DNA of 64,000 bases from Eubacteriales bacterium (lineage in GTDB: Bacteria; Bacillota; Clostridia; Lachnospirales; Lachnospiraceae). Positions 14,621 to 23,825 of the stretch are shown piece by piece. The position numbers and the translations under genes were made by a program. The first letter of the stretch is position 1, and every line of letters starts with the position of its first letter. The notes under the pieces are model-generated. The model ran no database searches. It was not told where the DNA came from and saw only the letters and a list, made by a program, of their open reading frames with translations. The stretch spans positions 19,083-83,082 of the forward strand of contig JAUNSC010000011.1 in the NCBI GenBank assembly GCA_030539395.1, in the 5' to 3' direction.

Positions 14621-16012
14621 ATGGCACAATTATGGGGCGGACGCTTTACAAAAGAAACGGATGATCTGGTATACCGCTTTAATGCGTCCGTGTCTTTTGA
14701 TAAAAAGTTTTATAAACAGGATATCAGAGGCAGTATGGCTCATGTGAAAATGCTGGAGAAACAGGGAGTTCTTACAACAGAAGAGAAAGAACAGATTCTG
14801 ACGGGGCTGGAAGGCATTTTAAGAGATGTGGAAAATGGTACGCTTCTGATCACTGAAGAATATGAAGATATCCACAGCTTTGTGGAAGCAAATTTAATAA
14901 GCCGCATTGGTGACGCGGGGAAAAAACTGCATACCGGCAGGAGCCGCAATGATCAGGTGGCTCTGGATATGAAATTATATACCAGAGATGAAGTGGCAGA
15001 GATTGACGCTTTGTTAAAGACCTTACTTGAAACCCTCCTGAATCTTATGGAAAAACACATATCTGTATATATGCCGGGCTTTACACATTTGCAGAAAGCA
15101 CAGCCCATTACTCTGGCCCACCATCTTGGAGCTTATTTTGAAATGTTTAAAAGAGACCGTCAGAGGATGGCAGACATTTATAAGCGCATGAATTATTGTC
15201 CGCTGGGCAGCGGGGCTCTGGCTGGAACAACATATCCTCTTGACAGGGAGTACACAGCAGAGCTGCTGGACTTTGACGGACCGACTTTAAACAGCATGGA
15301 TTCCGTATCAGACAGGGATTATCTGATAGAACTGCTTTCTGCCATGTCAACTGTTATGATGCATCTGAGCAGATTTTGCGAAGAAATCATTATCTGGAAT
15401 ACGAATGAATACCGTTTTGTGGAGATTGATGATGCTTACAGTACAGGAAGCAGCATCATGCCTCAGAAGAAAAACCCGGATATTGCCGAACTTATCCGCG
15501 GCAAGACAGGACGCGTTTACGGAGCACTGATCTCACTGCTTACTACTATGAAGGGAATACCCCTTGCGTATAATAAGGACATGCAGGAAGATAAAGAATT
15601 GACCTTTGATGCCATTGATACGGTAAAAGGATGTATTGCACTTTTTACCGGAATGATCTCAAGCATGCAGTTTAATGAAGACAGAATGAAGGACAGTGCA
15701 AAGAACGGTTTCACAAATGCGACGGATGCGGCGGATTATCTGGTAAATCATGGAGTGCCCTTCCGGGATGCTCATGGTATTGTGGGAAGGCTGGTTCTGT
15801 ATTGTATTGATAAGGGCATTGCCCTGGATGATATGTCTATAGATGAATTTAAGGCGATCAGTCCGGTATTTGAAGGAGATATTTATGAAGCAATCAGCAT
15901 GAAGACGTGCGTGGAGAAGAGAGAGACGATCGGCGCGCCGTCTGAAAAAGCCATGAAGCTGGCGATTGCTCAGAATAGAAAGTACCTGGAAGAAAATGTG
16001 TCAGTAAAGTAA
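14621..16012 (+). CDS. argH: Argininosuccinate lyase
   Basis: Cleaves argininosuccinate to arginine and fumarate, the last step of arginine synthesis. The length, 463 residues, is normal for the fumarase/aspartase superfamily. The signature loop GSSIMPQKKNPD near 280-291 supplies the catalytic Ser. The N-terminus MAQLWGGRFTKETDDLV and the HTGRSRNDQVALD segment near 107 are typical. AAGGAAAG precedes ATG. It stands apart from other arginine genes; asd follows 39 bases later. Confidence 0.97.
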   Translation: MAQLWGGRFTKETDDLVYRFNASVSFDKKFYKQDIRGSMAHVKMLEKQGVLTTEEKEQILTGLEGILRDVENGTLLITEEYEDIHSFVEANLISRIGDAGKKLHTGRSRNDQVALDMKLYTRDEVAEIDALLKTLLETLLNLMEKHISVYMPGFTHLQKAQPITLAHHLGAYFEMFKRDRQRMADIYKRMNYCPLGSGALAGTTYPLDREYTAELLDFDGPTLNSMDSVSDRDYLIELLSAMSTVMMHLSRFCEEIIIWNTNEYRFVEIDDAYSTGSSIMPQKKNPDIAELIRGKTGRVYGALISLLTTMKGIPLAYNKDMQEDKELTFDAIDTVKGCIALFTGMISSMQFNEDRMKDSAKNGFTNATDAADYLVNHGVPFRDAHGIVGRLVLYCIDKGIALDDMSIDEFKAISPVFEGDIYEAISMKTCVEKRETIGAPSEKAMKLAIAQNRKYLEENVSVK

Positions 16013-16051
16013 GTTTATTCTTAGAAAAAGGATATAGAGGAGGAGAACATT

Positions 16052-17137
16052 ATGAGCGAAAAATTGAGAGCAGGTATTCTGGGAGCAACCGGTATGGTAG
16101 GGCAGAGATTCATTTCCCTGTTGGAGAATCATCCGTGGTTTGAGGTGGTTACACTGGCAGCAAGCCCGAGAAGTGCGGGAAAGACGTACCAGGAGGCAGT
16201 AGGCGACAGATGGAAAATGACGACACCGATGCCGGAAGCGGTAAAAGATATCGTGGTAATGAATGTTAACGAAGTGGAAAAAGTAGCTGCAAGTGTTGAT
16301 TTTGTTTTTTCAGCAGTAGATATGTCAAAAGAAGAAATCAAGGCTATCGAAGAAGAGTATGCAAAGACAGAGACACCGGTTGTATCAAATAACAGTGCCC
16401 ACAGATGGACACCGGATGTGCCGATGGTTATTCCGGAAATCAATCCGCAGCATTTTAAAGTAATTGAATTCCAGAAGAAACGTCTGGGAACAAAAAAGGG
16501 ATTTGTAGCTGTAAAACCAAACTGTTCGATTCAGAGTTATGCACCGTGTCTTGCCGCATGGAGAGAATTTGAGCCGTATGAAGTGGTTGCAACTACTTAC
16601 CAGGCAATTTCAGGTGCCGGCAAAACATTTAAAGACTGGCCGGAGATGGTAGAAAATATTATTCCGTATATCGGCGGCGAAGAAGAAAAATCCGAGCAGG
16701 AACCGCTGCGTATTTTGGGTGAAATCAAGGATGGTGTGATCGAAAAGGCAGCAGAGCCGGTAATTACATGCCAGTGTATCCGCGTGCCGGTACTGAACGG
16801 ACATACAGCAGCTGTATTTGTAAAATTCAGAAAGAAACCGACAAAAGAACAGCTGATTGAAAAACTTGTGAATTTCTCAGGAATCCCACAGGAAATGAAT
16901 CTGCCGAGTGCACCGAAGCAGTTTATACAGTATATGGAAGAAGATAATCGTCCGCAGGTGAAGGCAGATGTGGATTATGAAGGCGGCATGGGCGTTTCCA
17001 TCGGAAGACTCCGTGAAGATACAGTATATGATTATAAGTTTGTGGGTCTGTCCCACAATACGATCCGCGGAGCTGCAGGCGGAGCTGTTCTTTGTGCAGA
17101 GACACTGAAAGCATTAGGATACATTGAGAAGAAATAA
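16052..17137 (+). CDS. asd: Aspartate-semialdehyde dehydrogenase
   Basis: Makes aspartate semialdehyde from aspartyl phosphate for lysine, threonine and methionine synthesis. The 361 residues, N-terminal GILGATGMVGQRF NADP motif and KPNCSIQSY (catalytic Cys158) identify the archaeal/fungal-type enzyme rather than the shorter classical bacterial one. GLSHNTIRGAAGGAVL near the end is a family hallmark. AGGAGGAG precedes ATG 16052. No lysine riboswitch or T-box is visible in the 39-base gap after argH, so the pair may be co-transcribed. Confidence 0.96.
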   Translation: MSEKLRAGILGATGMVGQRFISLLENHPWFEVVTLAASPRSAGKTYQEAVGDRWKMTTPMPEAVKDIVVMNVNEVEKVAASVDFVFSAVDMSKEEIKAIEEEYAKTETPVVSNNSAHRWTPDVPMVIPEINPQHFKVIEFQKKRLGTKKGFVAVKPNCSIQSYAPCLAAWREFEPYEVVATTYQAISGAGKTFKDWPEMVENIIPYIGGEEEKSEQEPLRILGEIKDGVIEKAAEPVITCQCIRVPVLNGHTAAVFVKFRKKPTKEQLIEKLVNFSGIPQEMNLPSAPKQFIQYMEEDNRPQVKADVDYEGGMGVSIGRLREDTVYDYKFVGLSHNTIRGAAGGAVLCAETLKALGYIEKK

Positions 17138-17158
17138 CACTGTTTAAAGGATTAACCG

Positions 17159-18043
17159 ATGATTAGATTTAAGAACCTTACGAAGCGTTTTGAAGACGGA
17201 AAAGGAATATTTGATTTTTCGTTTGAAGTGGAAGAGGGGGAAGTTTTCGGCCTTATAGGGGCTGAAAATTCCGGAAAGTCCACTGCTCTTCGCATGCTTA
17301 TGGGGTTCGAAGTTCCCACAAGGGGAAGATGCGCCATTAATGGGAAAGACTGTGATAAAGCTCCGGCTTCCCTGCACAAAATAACTGGATATCTGCCGGA
17401 TAAGATTGCCCTCCCGTCTGTTTTGACGGGAAGGCAGTTTCTGCATTCATATGCACAAATCCGGGGGATAAGAAACCTGGAACGCCTTTTTGAACTTGCT
17501 TTGCGGCTGGAACTTGAGGTTGACCAGAAGATTGGGAAAATGTCACCGGCAGATATTCAAAAGACGGGGATTGTGTGTACGTTTATGCACAATCCGCAGG
17601 TGCTGCTCCTTGATAATCCGTTTCGCAATCTGGATTCACGGGGACGGGGCAATCTTGTGGAATTGATTCTGGAGGAAAAAGAGAAGGGGAAAATGATCCT
17701 TCTTACAACAGAATCAGCTGACATTGCCGATCTGACATGTGACAGAGTCGGGCTTTTGAATCAGGGAAATCTTATTTATTTGAGTGATATTGAAAATATG
17801 CGTGATAATATGTACCGGAAATATCTGATACAATTCGCCAGTGCGCATACAGCGATGAAATTTTCTAAAGAAGATTTTGAAATTGAGAGTATTAGGGATC
17901 GGAGCCTGATGGTCACCATTCAGGGAGAATTTGTGCCGCTGATCCGTGTGTTGGCGAAATATCATGTAACAAATATCGAGCCGGTACCACTTAGTCTGGA
18001 AGAAGCATTTGTTCATATATATGGAGGCGGTGTAAATGGTTAA
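17159..18043 (+). CDS. ABC-type ATPase with degenerate catalytic motifs
   Basis: The protein has 294 residues with an ABC domain in the first 220. Walker A is GAENSGKST and the Lys is present. Three other key motifs are altered: the signature reads KMSPADIQK instead of LSGGQ, Walker B reads LLLDNPFRNLD with Asn in place of the catalytic Glu, and the switch reads LTTESADIA with no His. It probably binds ATP but hydrolyses it poorly. The gene overlaps an ABC-2-type permease gene by 8 bases. The partner subunit could be a dimer of this protein or another ATPase elsewhere. Substrate unknown. Confidence 0.88.
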   Translation: MIRFKNLTKRFEDGKGIFDFSFEVEEGEVFGLIGAENSGKSTALRMLMGFEVPTRGRCAINGKDCDKAPASLHKITGYLPDKIALPSVLTGRQFLHSYAQIRGIRNLERLFELALRLELEVDQKIGKMSPADIQKTGIVCTFMHNPQVLLLDNPFRNLDSRGRGNLVELILEEKEKGKMILLTTESADIADLTCDRVGLLNQGNLIYLSDIENMRDNMYRKYLIQFASAHTAMKFSKEDFEIESIRDRSLMVTIQGEFVPLIRVLAKYHVTNIEPVPLSLEEAFVHIYGGGVNG

Positions 18044-18761
18044 CGGAGCAATTTTAAAACAGGATTTTTTCATAAACCGCCGGACACTTGTGATGATTTA
18101 TGTGCTGCAGTTTGTGAGTCTTTTGCTTGCTGCAGGAATTCGGAATATGCGCCTGATAGAGATATCGGATATTTTTTGGGATACAATACCGGTGGTCATA
18201 ATTCCGATGATACTGATGATCATATTGGCATACACTACGGTAAAACGCAGAGCAGATGATAAAACGATGGACTTTCTTCTGGCTACGTCTGTCAGCCCTT
18301 CAAGGATAATTGGTACAAAGGCCGTTTTTCTGTTAATGAACAGCTTTTTTTTGATGGCAATTTCCATGGTATTTGGAATTATGGCAAAAGTTTATGACGT
18401 AACAGGAACATGGACACAGGATACCTATATTTTGCTTAATTTGGGAGGATTCTGCCTGCAGGTTTTTGCAGGGGGATATTGTTTTTTTATCTCCTGCGTG
18501 AGTATATATAGAAAAGAAACATTTTACTGGAAAGCGGCAGGGAGTGTCCTTGTACTGGAATATCTGATATACCTTGCCTCTGTTTTGTATCCAAAGCTGC
18601 GAATATTGCAGTATGTATCGATATTTAGTCTGTTTCAGCAGGAAAAATACTGTGCGGGTTCTATGATAAATCTGCTTACCTCATTGTTGTTGGTACTTGC
18701 AGGAACAGCCCTGTACGCAGGGGGAGGGCATTCTTTTTGCACTCGCAGCCTGCGTACGTAA
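18036..18761 (+). CDS. ABC-2-type membrane protein, partner of the degenerate ATPase
   Basis: The 241-residue protein has about six hydrophobic segments: two near residues 18-35 and 50-70, and more near 105-125, 140-160, 168-185 and 210-225. This is the layout of an ABC-2 permease. The tract VKRRADDKTMDFLLATSVS resembles the cytoplasmic elbow of NatB/ABC-2 proteins. Its start overlaps the ATPase gene by 8 bases and topB begins 15 bases after it. No function beyond membrane transport can be given. Confidence 0.8.
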   Translation: MVNGAILKQDFFINRRTLVMIYVLQFVSLLLAAGIRNMRLIEISDIFWDTIPVVIIPMILMIILAYTTVKRRADDKTMDFLLATSVSPSRIIGTKAVFLLMNSFFLMAISMVFGIMAKVYDVTGTWTQDTYILLNLGGFCLQVFAGGYCFFISCVSIYRKETFYWKAAGSVLVLEYLIYLASVLYPKLRILQYVSIFSLFQQEKYCAGSMINLLTSLLLVLAGTALYAGGGHSFCTRSLRT

Positions 18762-18776
18762 GAGCGGGAGAATTAA

Positions 18777-20801
18777 ATGGGAAAATCATTATTCATAGCG
18801 GAAAAACCCAGTGTCGCGCAGGAATTTGCAAAAGCACTGAAAGTGAATACCGCAAGAAAAGACGGTTATCTGGAGGGAGATACCGTAATCATTACCTGGT
18901 GTGTTGGACATCTGGTAACGATGAGCTACCCGGAAGTATATGATGAGAAGTATAAGAAGTGGAGCCTTGCTACACTTCCTTTTTTGCCGGAGAAATTTCT
19001 TTATGAAGTAATCCCGGGGGTGGCAAAACAGTATAAAATTGTAAGTGGCCTTTTAAACCGAAGTGATGTGGAGACAATTTATGTCTGCACTGACTCCGGG
19101 CGCGAAGGGGAATATATATATCGTCTGGTTGAGCAGCAGGCCGGTGTGGATAAGAAGAGCAAAAAACGAAGAAGAGTCTGGATTGATTCACAGACAGAAG
19201 AAGAAATCCTGCGCGGCATAGAAACCGCAAAGGACTTATCGCAGTACGATCATCTGTCGGATGCGGCTTATCTTCGTGCAAAAGAAGATTATCTGATGGG
19301 AATTAATTTTTCCAGGCTTCTTACCCTGAAATACGGAAATACGATTTCCAATTATCTGAATACACAGTATACGGTAATATCGGTGGGACGTGTTATGACC
19401 TGCGTACTGGGGATGATCGTTCGAAGAGAACGGGAAATCCGTCAGTTTGTGAAGACACCGTTCTATCGTGTGGTAAGCACTATGGAGCAGGCGGGAAAAG
19501 AGTTTGAAGGGGAATTCAGAGCAGTTGCCGGATCAGCGTATGAGGGCTCTCCGGTGCTGTATAAGGAAAATGGCTTTAAAGAAAAAGAACAGGCACAAAA
19601 ACTGATAGACCGTCTGCAGGAGACGCAGCCTTTACAGGCAGTGGTTGACAATGTGGAGCGGAAAAAGGAAAAAAAGAATCCGCCCCTGTTGTTTAATCTT
19701 GCTGAACTGCAAAATGAATGTTCCAGAATTTTCAAGATCAGTCCGGACGAGACATTGCGTATTGTACAGGAGCTATACGAGAAGAAACTGGTAACTTATC
19801 CGAGAACTGATGCCAGAGTGCTGTCTACAGCAGTAGCAAAAGAAGTATATAAGAATATCCGCGGCCTTTGCAGTTACGGGCCGGCAGGTAATTTTGCGGC
19901 AGAAGTACTTGAAACGGGCAGTTATAAGGGTATCAGCCGGACCCGGTATGTAAATGACAAACAGATTACCGACCATTATGCCATTGTTCCTACCGGACAG
20001 GGGCTTGGCGCTCTTGCGCGTATCGGAGGAAATGCGGCAGGCGTATATGAACTGATAGTCAAACGGTTCCTCAGTATTTTTTATCCGGCAGCAGTTTACC
20101 GGAAAATCAATCTGGTGACCTGCATTGGAAATGAGAAGTTTTTTTCCTCCTTTAAAGTACTGGAGGAACAGGGATATTTGAAGGTTTCCGGCAGCAAAAG
20201 TGCAAAGGATGAGACATTTGACCCGACACTTATAGAAGCGCTTCATGCATTGAAAAAGGGAAGTGTTCTGACTGTAAAGAAGCTGGAGATAAAAGAAGGA
20301 GAAACATCGCCGCCCAAACGTTATAATTCGGGTTCAATGATTCTGGCAATGGAAAATGCAGGACAGCTTATTGAGGATGAAGAACTGCGCGAACAGATTC
20401 GTGGCAGTGGTATTGGAACAAGTGCCACCAGAGCGGAAATATTGAAGAAGCTTATTGCAAATAAATATATTGCACTTAACAAAAAGACCCAGATATTGAC
20501 ACCGACTCTGTTGGGAGAAATGATATTTGATGTGGTGAGTGTTTCTATTCGCTCTCTTTTGAATCCGGAATTGACTGCAAGCTGGGAAAAGGGACTGACG
20601 TATGTAGCGGAAGGAAGCATAACTTCAGAAGAATATATGACAAAATTGAATCAGTTTGTAAAGCGGCGCACGGAAAACGTGCTGGGAAATAATCTGCATT
20701 ATGAATTGAGGAATGTATTCGATGCTGCGGCAAAGTTTTATCCGCAGAAAACAGCGGATAACAGGAACAACCGTAAAACGAAAAAGAATGGAGGAGAATG
20801 A
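18777..20801 (+). CDS. topB: DNA topoisomerase III (type IA)
   Basis: A 674-residue type IA topoisomerase that relaxes and decatenates DNA. The N-terminal TOPRIM domain has FIAEKPSVAQ with the catalytic Glu and CTDSGREGE (the DxDxE-like acidic set). The active-site Tyr is in TYPRTDAR near residue 340. There are no C-terminal zinc ribbons, as is usual for small TopB forms. The stop overlaps the next start (ATGA). Firmicutes often carry extra topB copies on integrative elements, but codon use here and the housekeeping neighbours argue for a chromosomal copy. Confidence 0.93.
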   Translation: MGKSLFIAEKPSVAQEFAKALKVNTARKDGYLEGDTVIITWCVGHLVTMSYPEVYDEKYKKWSLATLPFLPEKFLYEVIPGVAKQYKIVSGLLNRSDVETIYVCTDSGREGEYIYRLVEQQAGVDKKSKKRRRVWIDSQTEEEILRGIETAKDLSQYDHLSDAAYLRAKEDYLMGINFSRLLTLKYGNTISNYLNTQYTVISVGRVMTCVLGMIVRREREIRQFVKTPFYRVVSTMEQAGKEFEGEFRAVAGSAYEGSPVLYKENGFKEKEQAQKLIDRLQETQPLQAVVDNVERKKEKKNPPLLFNLAELQNECSRIFKISPDETLRIVQELYEKKLVTYPRTDARVLSTAVAKEVYKNIRGLCSYGPAGNFAAEVLETGSYKGISRTRYVNDKQITDHYAIVPTGQGLGALARIGGNAAGVYELIVKRFLSIFYPAAVYRKINLVTCIGNEKFFSSFKVLEEQGYLKVSGSKSAKDETFDPTLIEALHALKKGSVLTVKKLEIKEGETSPPKRYNSGSMILAMENAGQLIEDEELREQIRGSGIGTSATRAEILKKLIANKYIALNKKTQILTPTLLGEMIFDVVSVSIRSLLNPELTASWEKGLTYVAEGSITSEEYMTKLNQFVKRRTENVLGNNLHYELRNVFDAAAKFYPQKTADNRNNRKTKKNGGE

Positions 20802-21469
20802 TGGAAACAGCAAAAATCAGTAACATGTATACTCTGGAAGAAACAATAGCGGCAGACTTGTTTAAAGGAGCTGAGTATCCCTGGGAAGTGCTTTCTAAAA
20901 TCAGCACATTTATCCTGGAACTGGGAGCAAAGCTTGACCCGGAGAAGTATGAAAAACGCGGAGAAAATGTGTGGGTAGCAAAATCAGCAGAGGTGGCATC
21001 CTCTGCGTTCATAGGCGGACCGGCTATTATTGACGAAGATGCACAAATCCGTCACTGTGCATTTATCCGTGGAAATGCCATTGTGGGAAAAGGTGCTGTC
21101 GTAGGAAACTCTACTGAACTTAAAAATGTGGTATTATTTAATAAAGTGCAGGTTCCCCATTATAATTACGTTGGAGACTCTATATTGGGATTTAAGGCTC
21201 ATATGGGAGCAGGAAGTATTACTTCCAATGTGAAGTCAGATAAAACGCTGGTTGTTGTAAAGGATAAAGAAGAGCAGATTGCAACCGGACTTAAAAAGTT
21301 TGGAGCCATGTTGGGAGACAATGTTGAGGTTGGGTGTAATTCTGTATTAAATCCGGGAACAGTGGTTGGAAAAGGTTCACAGATTTACCCGGTATCTTGT
21401 GTCAGAGGTGTTGTAGCACCGGGAAGCATTTACAAAAAACAGGGTGAGATTGTAAAAAAGCGGGATTGA
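20798..21469 (+). CDS. Left-handed beta-helix protein, GlmU-like acyl/nucleotidyl family
   Basis: The 223-residue protein has hexapeptide repeats from about residue 60 to 205 (AFIGGPAIIDEDAQIRHCAF, AIVGKGAVVGNS, VEVGCNSVLNPGTVVG), forming a left-handed beta helix. Databases tend to call relatives UDP-N-acetylglucosamine pyrophosphorylase. However, the nucleotidyltransferase domain is absent, so only an acetyltransferase-like or structural role is possible. It starts in the ATGATG overlapping the topB stop with GGAGGAG upstream, and ends in a terminator. I cannot name a substrate. Confidence 0.8.
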   Translation: MMETAKISNMYTLEETIAADLFKGAEYPWEVLSKISTFILELGAKLDPEKYEKRGENVWVAKSAEVASSAFIGGPAIIDEDAQIRHCAFIRGNAIVGKGAVVGNSTELKNVVLFNKVQVPHYNYVGDSILGFKAHMGAGSITSNVKSDKTLVVVKDKEEQIATGLKKFGAMLGDNVEVGCNSVLNPGTVVGKGSQIYPVSCVRGVVAPGSIYKKQGEIVKKRD

Positions 21470-21480
21470 TTCCCGCTTTT
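21456..21480 (+). terminator. Terminator after the topB operon
   Basis: Stem AAAAGCGGGA/TCCCGCTTTT (10 bp) with a 5-base loop holding the stop codon of the beta-helix gene; the T-run is in the 3' arm. Confidence 0.8.
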
Positions 21481-21511
21481 ATGCAGTGGCTGGATTGGAA
21501 AGGAAAATAGC

Positions 21512-22234
21512 ATGGACAGAGAAAGTTTTAAGAGGGGTTTAAAAGATGGCGTGCCAATTGGGCTGGGATATTTTGCGGTGTCATTTACTTTTGGCATGAT
21601 GGCAGTTTCCGGGGGCTTAAATATCTGGCAGGCGGTACTGATCTCACTGACGAATCTGACATCGGCAGGACAGTTTGCGGGTCTTGATATTATTCTTGCG
21701 GGAGGTTCTTATTGGGAGATGGCGCTTAGCCAGCTGATCATTAATCTGCGATATTGCCTGATGTCATTTTCACTTTCACAGAAATTACAAAGAAATATTT
21801 CAGGGATACATCGATATTTTGTGTCTTTTGGCATTACAGATGAAATTTTCGGTGTCAGCGCCAGTCAGGAAGGCAAGGTCAGCCCATGCTATAATTATGG
21901 CGCTATGTGTGTGGCAATTCCGGGATGGACACTTGGTACTCTGGTGGGAGCAATATCCGGTAATCTGCTTCCGGCATTTATGGTAAGCGCTTTGAGCGTG
22001 GCGATTTATGGAATGTTCCTTGCGGTGATTATTCCGCCGGCTAAGAAAAACAGGGCGGTACTGGGAGTTGTCCTTGGTGCAATGACGGTCAGCAGTCTGT
22101 TTGCTGTAACACCTGTGCTGAAAAAGGTATCCTCCGGATTTGTGATCATTATCACAACGGTTTTGGTCGCGGGTGCAGCTGCATATTTTTGTCCGATTAA
22201 TGAAGAAACGGAGGAAGAAATTCATGAGTCATAA
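21512..22234 (+). CDS. azlC: AzlC family branched-chain amino acid exporter subunit
   Basis: A 240-residue membrane protein with the AzlC opening SFKRGLKDGVPIGLGYFAVS and FTFGMMAV; the segment NLTSAGQFAGLDIILAG is typical. Together with AzlD it forms the BrnFE-type exporter for branched-chain amino acids and analogues. AzlD starts 11 bases before the stop. The gene follows a terminator by about 30 bases. In other species azlC is regulated by AzlB or Lrp, but no such regulator is adjacent. Confidence 0.93.
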   Translation: MDRESFKRGLKDGVPIGLGYFAVSFTFGMMAVSGGLNIWQAVLISLTNLTSAGQFAGLDIILAGGSYWEMALSQLIINLRYCLMSFSLSQKLQRNISGIHRYFVSFGITDEIFGVSASQEGKVSPCYNYGAMCVAIPGWTLGTLVGAISGNLLPAFMVSALSVAIYGMFLAVIIPPAKKNRAVLGVVLGAMTVSSLFAVTPVLKKVSSGFVIIITTVLVAGAAAYFCPINEETEEEIHES

Positions 22235-22538
22235 TGTCTATATCTACATATTGGTCATGGCAGGAGTGACATATCTGATCAGAATGCTCCCGATGGCATT
22301 GATCAAGAAAGAAATCACCAGTCCGTTTATCCGGTCATTCCTGTATTATGTGCCATATGCATGCCTGGCCGCCATGACGTTTCCTGCAATTTTGACATCA
22401 ACGGCGAGTGTGGTTTCTGCGGGAGCAGGATTTGCAGTGGCTCTGCTCGTGGCATATAAAGAAAAAAGCCTGCTTACGGTTGCCATTGCGGCTTGCTGCA
22501 CTGTATTTATTGCAGAGAGAATGATTCAGTTATTATAG
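22224..22538 (+). CDS. azlD: AzlD family branched-chain amino acid exporter subunit
   Basis: The small subunit, 104 residues, has four hydrophobic segments and the AzlD pattern VTYLIRMLPMALI and YYVPYACLAAMTFPA. I chose ATG 22224, which has GGAGG eight bases upstream; the frame stays open further upstream inside azlC without a ribosome binding site. It overlaps azlC by 11 bases and so is coupled to it. No clear terminator follows. Confidence 0.93.
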   Translation: MSHNVYIYILVMAGVTYLIRMLPMALIKKEITSPFIRSFLYYVPYACLAAMTFPAILTSTASVVSAGAGFAVALLVAYKEKSLLTVAIAACCTVFIAERMIQLL

Positions 22539-22584
22539 GTATTCTTATACTATATGTTGAAATGAAACGCAATTTGTGATAATA

Positions 22585-22680
22585 TGGAATGCGAGCAGAA
22601 AAACTGCTTCTGCATAGGGGATAATGGAGTAACGCTTCAGACAGCCGGGTCACGTACCCTCTGCCTGAATTACCGTATAA
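22585..22680 (+). ncRNA. Possible structured RNA between azlD and recA
   Basis: The stretch can fold into two hairpins. AGCAG-AAAAA-CTGCT lies near 22594-22608. A longer stem follows in which TTCAG/CTGAA, CAG/CTG and GGGT/ACCC close on a CACGT loop (about 22637-22670), with GTAA/TTAC outside it. TTGAAA and GATAAT upstream could be a promoter. It matches no riboswitch consensus I know. It may be a small RNA or simply a leader. Confidence 0.3.
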
Positions 22681-22699
22681 GAATTCTGCAAATTAGTGA

Positions 22700-22754
22700 T
22701 TGACATTTGATAAGAAATAAGATAGTATAGGGACAGAAAACGAACATAAGTTCG
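22700..22754 (+). promoter_or_regulatory. recA promoter with LexA (SOS) box
   Basis: TTGACA (22700-22705) and TAGTAT (22723-22728) are separated by 17 bases. CGAACATAAGTTCG at 22741-22754 is a perfect Gram-positive LexA/DinR operator (GAAC-N4-GTTC). It lies just downstream of the -10, and recA begins 18 bases after it. Confidence 0.9.
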
Positions 22755-22772
22755 CATAAGGAGAGGAAAACT

Positions 22773-23822
22773 ATGAAAGACGATAAAATGAAAGCGCTTG
22801 AGGCGGCTTTATCCCAGATAGAGAAACAGTTTGGAAAAGGTTCTGTTATGAAACTGGGAGATTCCGGCAAAAATATGAATGTCGAGACGATTCCTACGGG
22901 TTCACTCAGTCTTGATATTGCTCTGGGGCTGGGAGGAATTCCCAGGGGACGTATTGTGGAGATTTACGGTCCGGAGTCCAGCGGTAAGACGACCGTGGCC
23001 CTTCACATGGTGGCAGAAGTACAGAAAAGAGGCGGTGTTGCCGGATTTATAGATGCAGAGCATGCGTTAGATCCCGCTTATGCAGCAAAAATCGGTGTAG
23101 ATATTGATAATCTTTACATTTCCCAGCCGGATAACGGAGAGCAGGCTCTGGAAATAACAGAGACACTGGTACGCTCCGGAGCAGTTGACATTATTATTGT
23201 TGACTCGGTAGCAGCGCTGGTGCCGAAAGCAGAGATTGACGGGGATATGGGTGATTCTCATGTGGGGCTGCAGGCCAGACTGATGTCACAGGCTCTTAGA
23301 AAACTGACAGCGGTTATCAGTAAATCCAACTGTGTGGTTATCTTTATCAATCAGCTTCGTGAAAAAGTAGGTATTATGTTCGGTAATCCGGAAACAACTA
23401 CCGGTGGACGTGCACTTAAGTTTTATTCCTCCATCCGACTGGATGTAAGGAGAATTGAAACATTGAAACAGGCAGGAGAGGTTATCGGTAACCGCACCAG
23501 AATCAAAGTTGTAAAGAATAAGATTGCGCCGCCGTTTAAAGAAGCAGAATTTGATATCATGTTCGGGCAGGGGATTTCCAGGGAAGGTGATGTTTTGGAT
23601 CTTGCTGCCAATCTTGGGGTCATCAATAAAAGCGGTGCGTGGTATGCCTACAATGATGCAAAAATCGGACAGGGCAGAGAGAATGCGAAGATTTATCTGA
23701 AGGAAAACCCCAGCGTAATGGCAGAGGTAGAGGAGAAAGTAAGAGAACATTATGGACTTCAGCCGGATGAGATACTTGCAGAAGCAGCACAGAGTAAGGA
23801 GACTAAGGAGCAAGAGGAGTAG
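22773..23822 (+). CDS. recA: Recombinase A
   Basis: The strand-exchange and SOS coprotease protein, 349 residues, normal length. Walker [10 protein letters not shown] near residue 67, the loop with EHALDPAYA, and the L2/Walker B-adjacent [19 protein letters not shown] are exactly as in Firmicutes RecA. The C-terminus is acidic ([10 protein letters not shown]). AAGGAGAGG precedes ATG. It is controlled by the LexA box upstream and followed by recX after a few bases. Confidence 0.98.
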   Translation: MKDDKMKALEAALSQIEKQFGKGSVMKLGDSGKNMNVETIPTGSLSLDIALGLGGIPRGRIVEIYGPESSGKTTVALHMVAEVQKRGGVAGFIDAEHALDPAYAAKIGVDIDNLYISQPDNGEQALEITETLVRSGAVDIIIVDSVAALVPKAEIDGDMGDSHVGLQARLMSQALRKLTAVISKSNCVVIFINQLREKVGIMFGNPETTTGGRALKFYSSIRLDVRRIETLKQAGEVIGNRTRIKVVKNKIAPPFKEAEFDIMFGQGISREGDVLDLAANLGVINKSGAWYAYNDAKIGQGRENAKIYLKENPSVMAEVEEKVREHYGLQPDEILAEAAQSKETKEQEE

Positions 23823-23825
23823 TCT

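Noticed and set aside
14536-16051. Riboswitch or T-box leaders before argH, asd, asnB or metA
   Set aside because: Leaders are too short and I found no T-box, lysine or SAM riboswitch core motifs.
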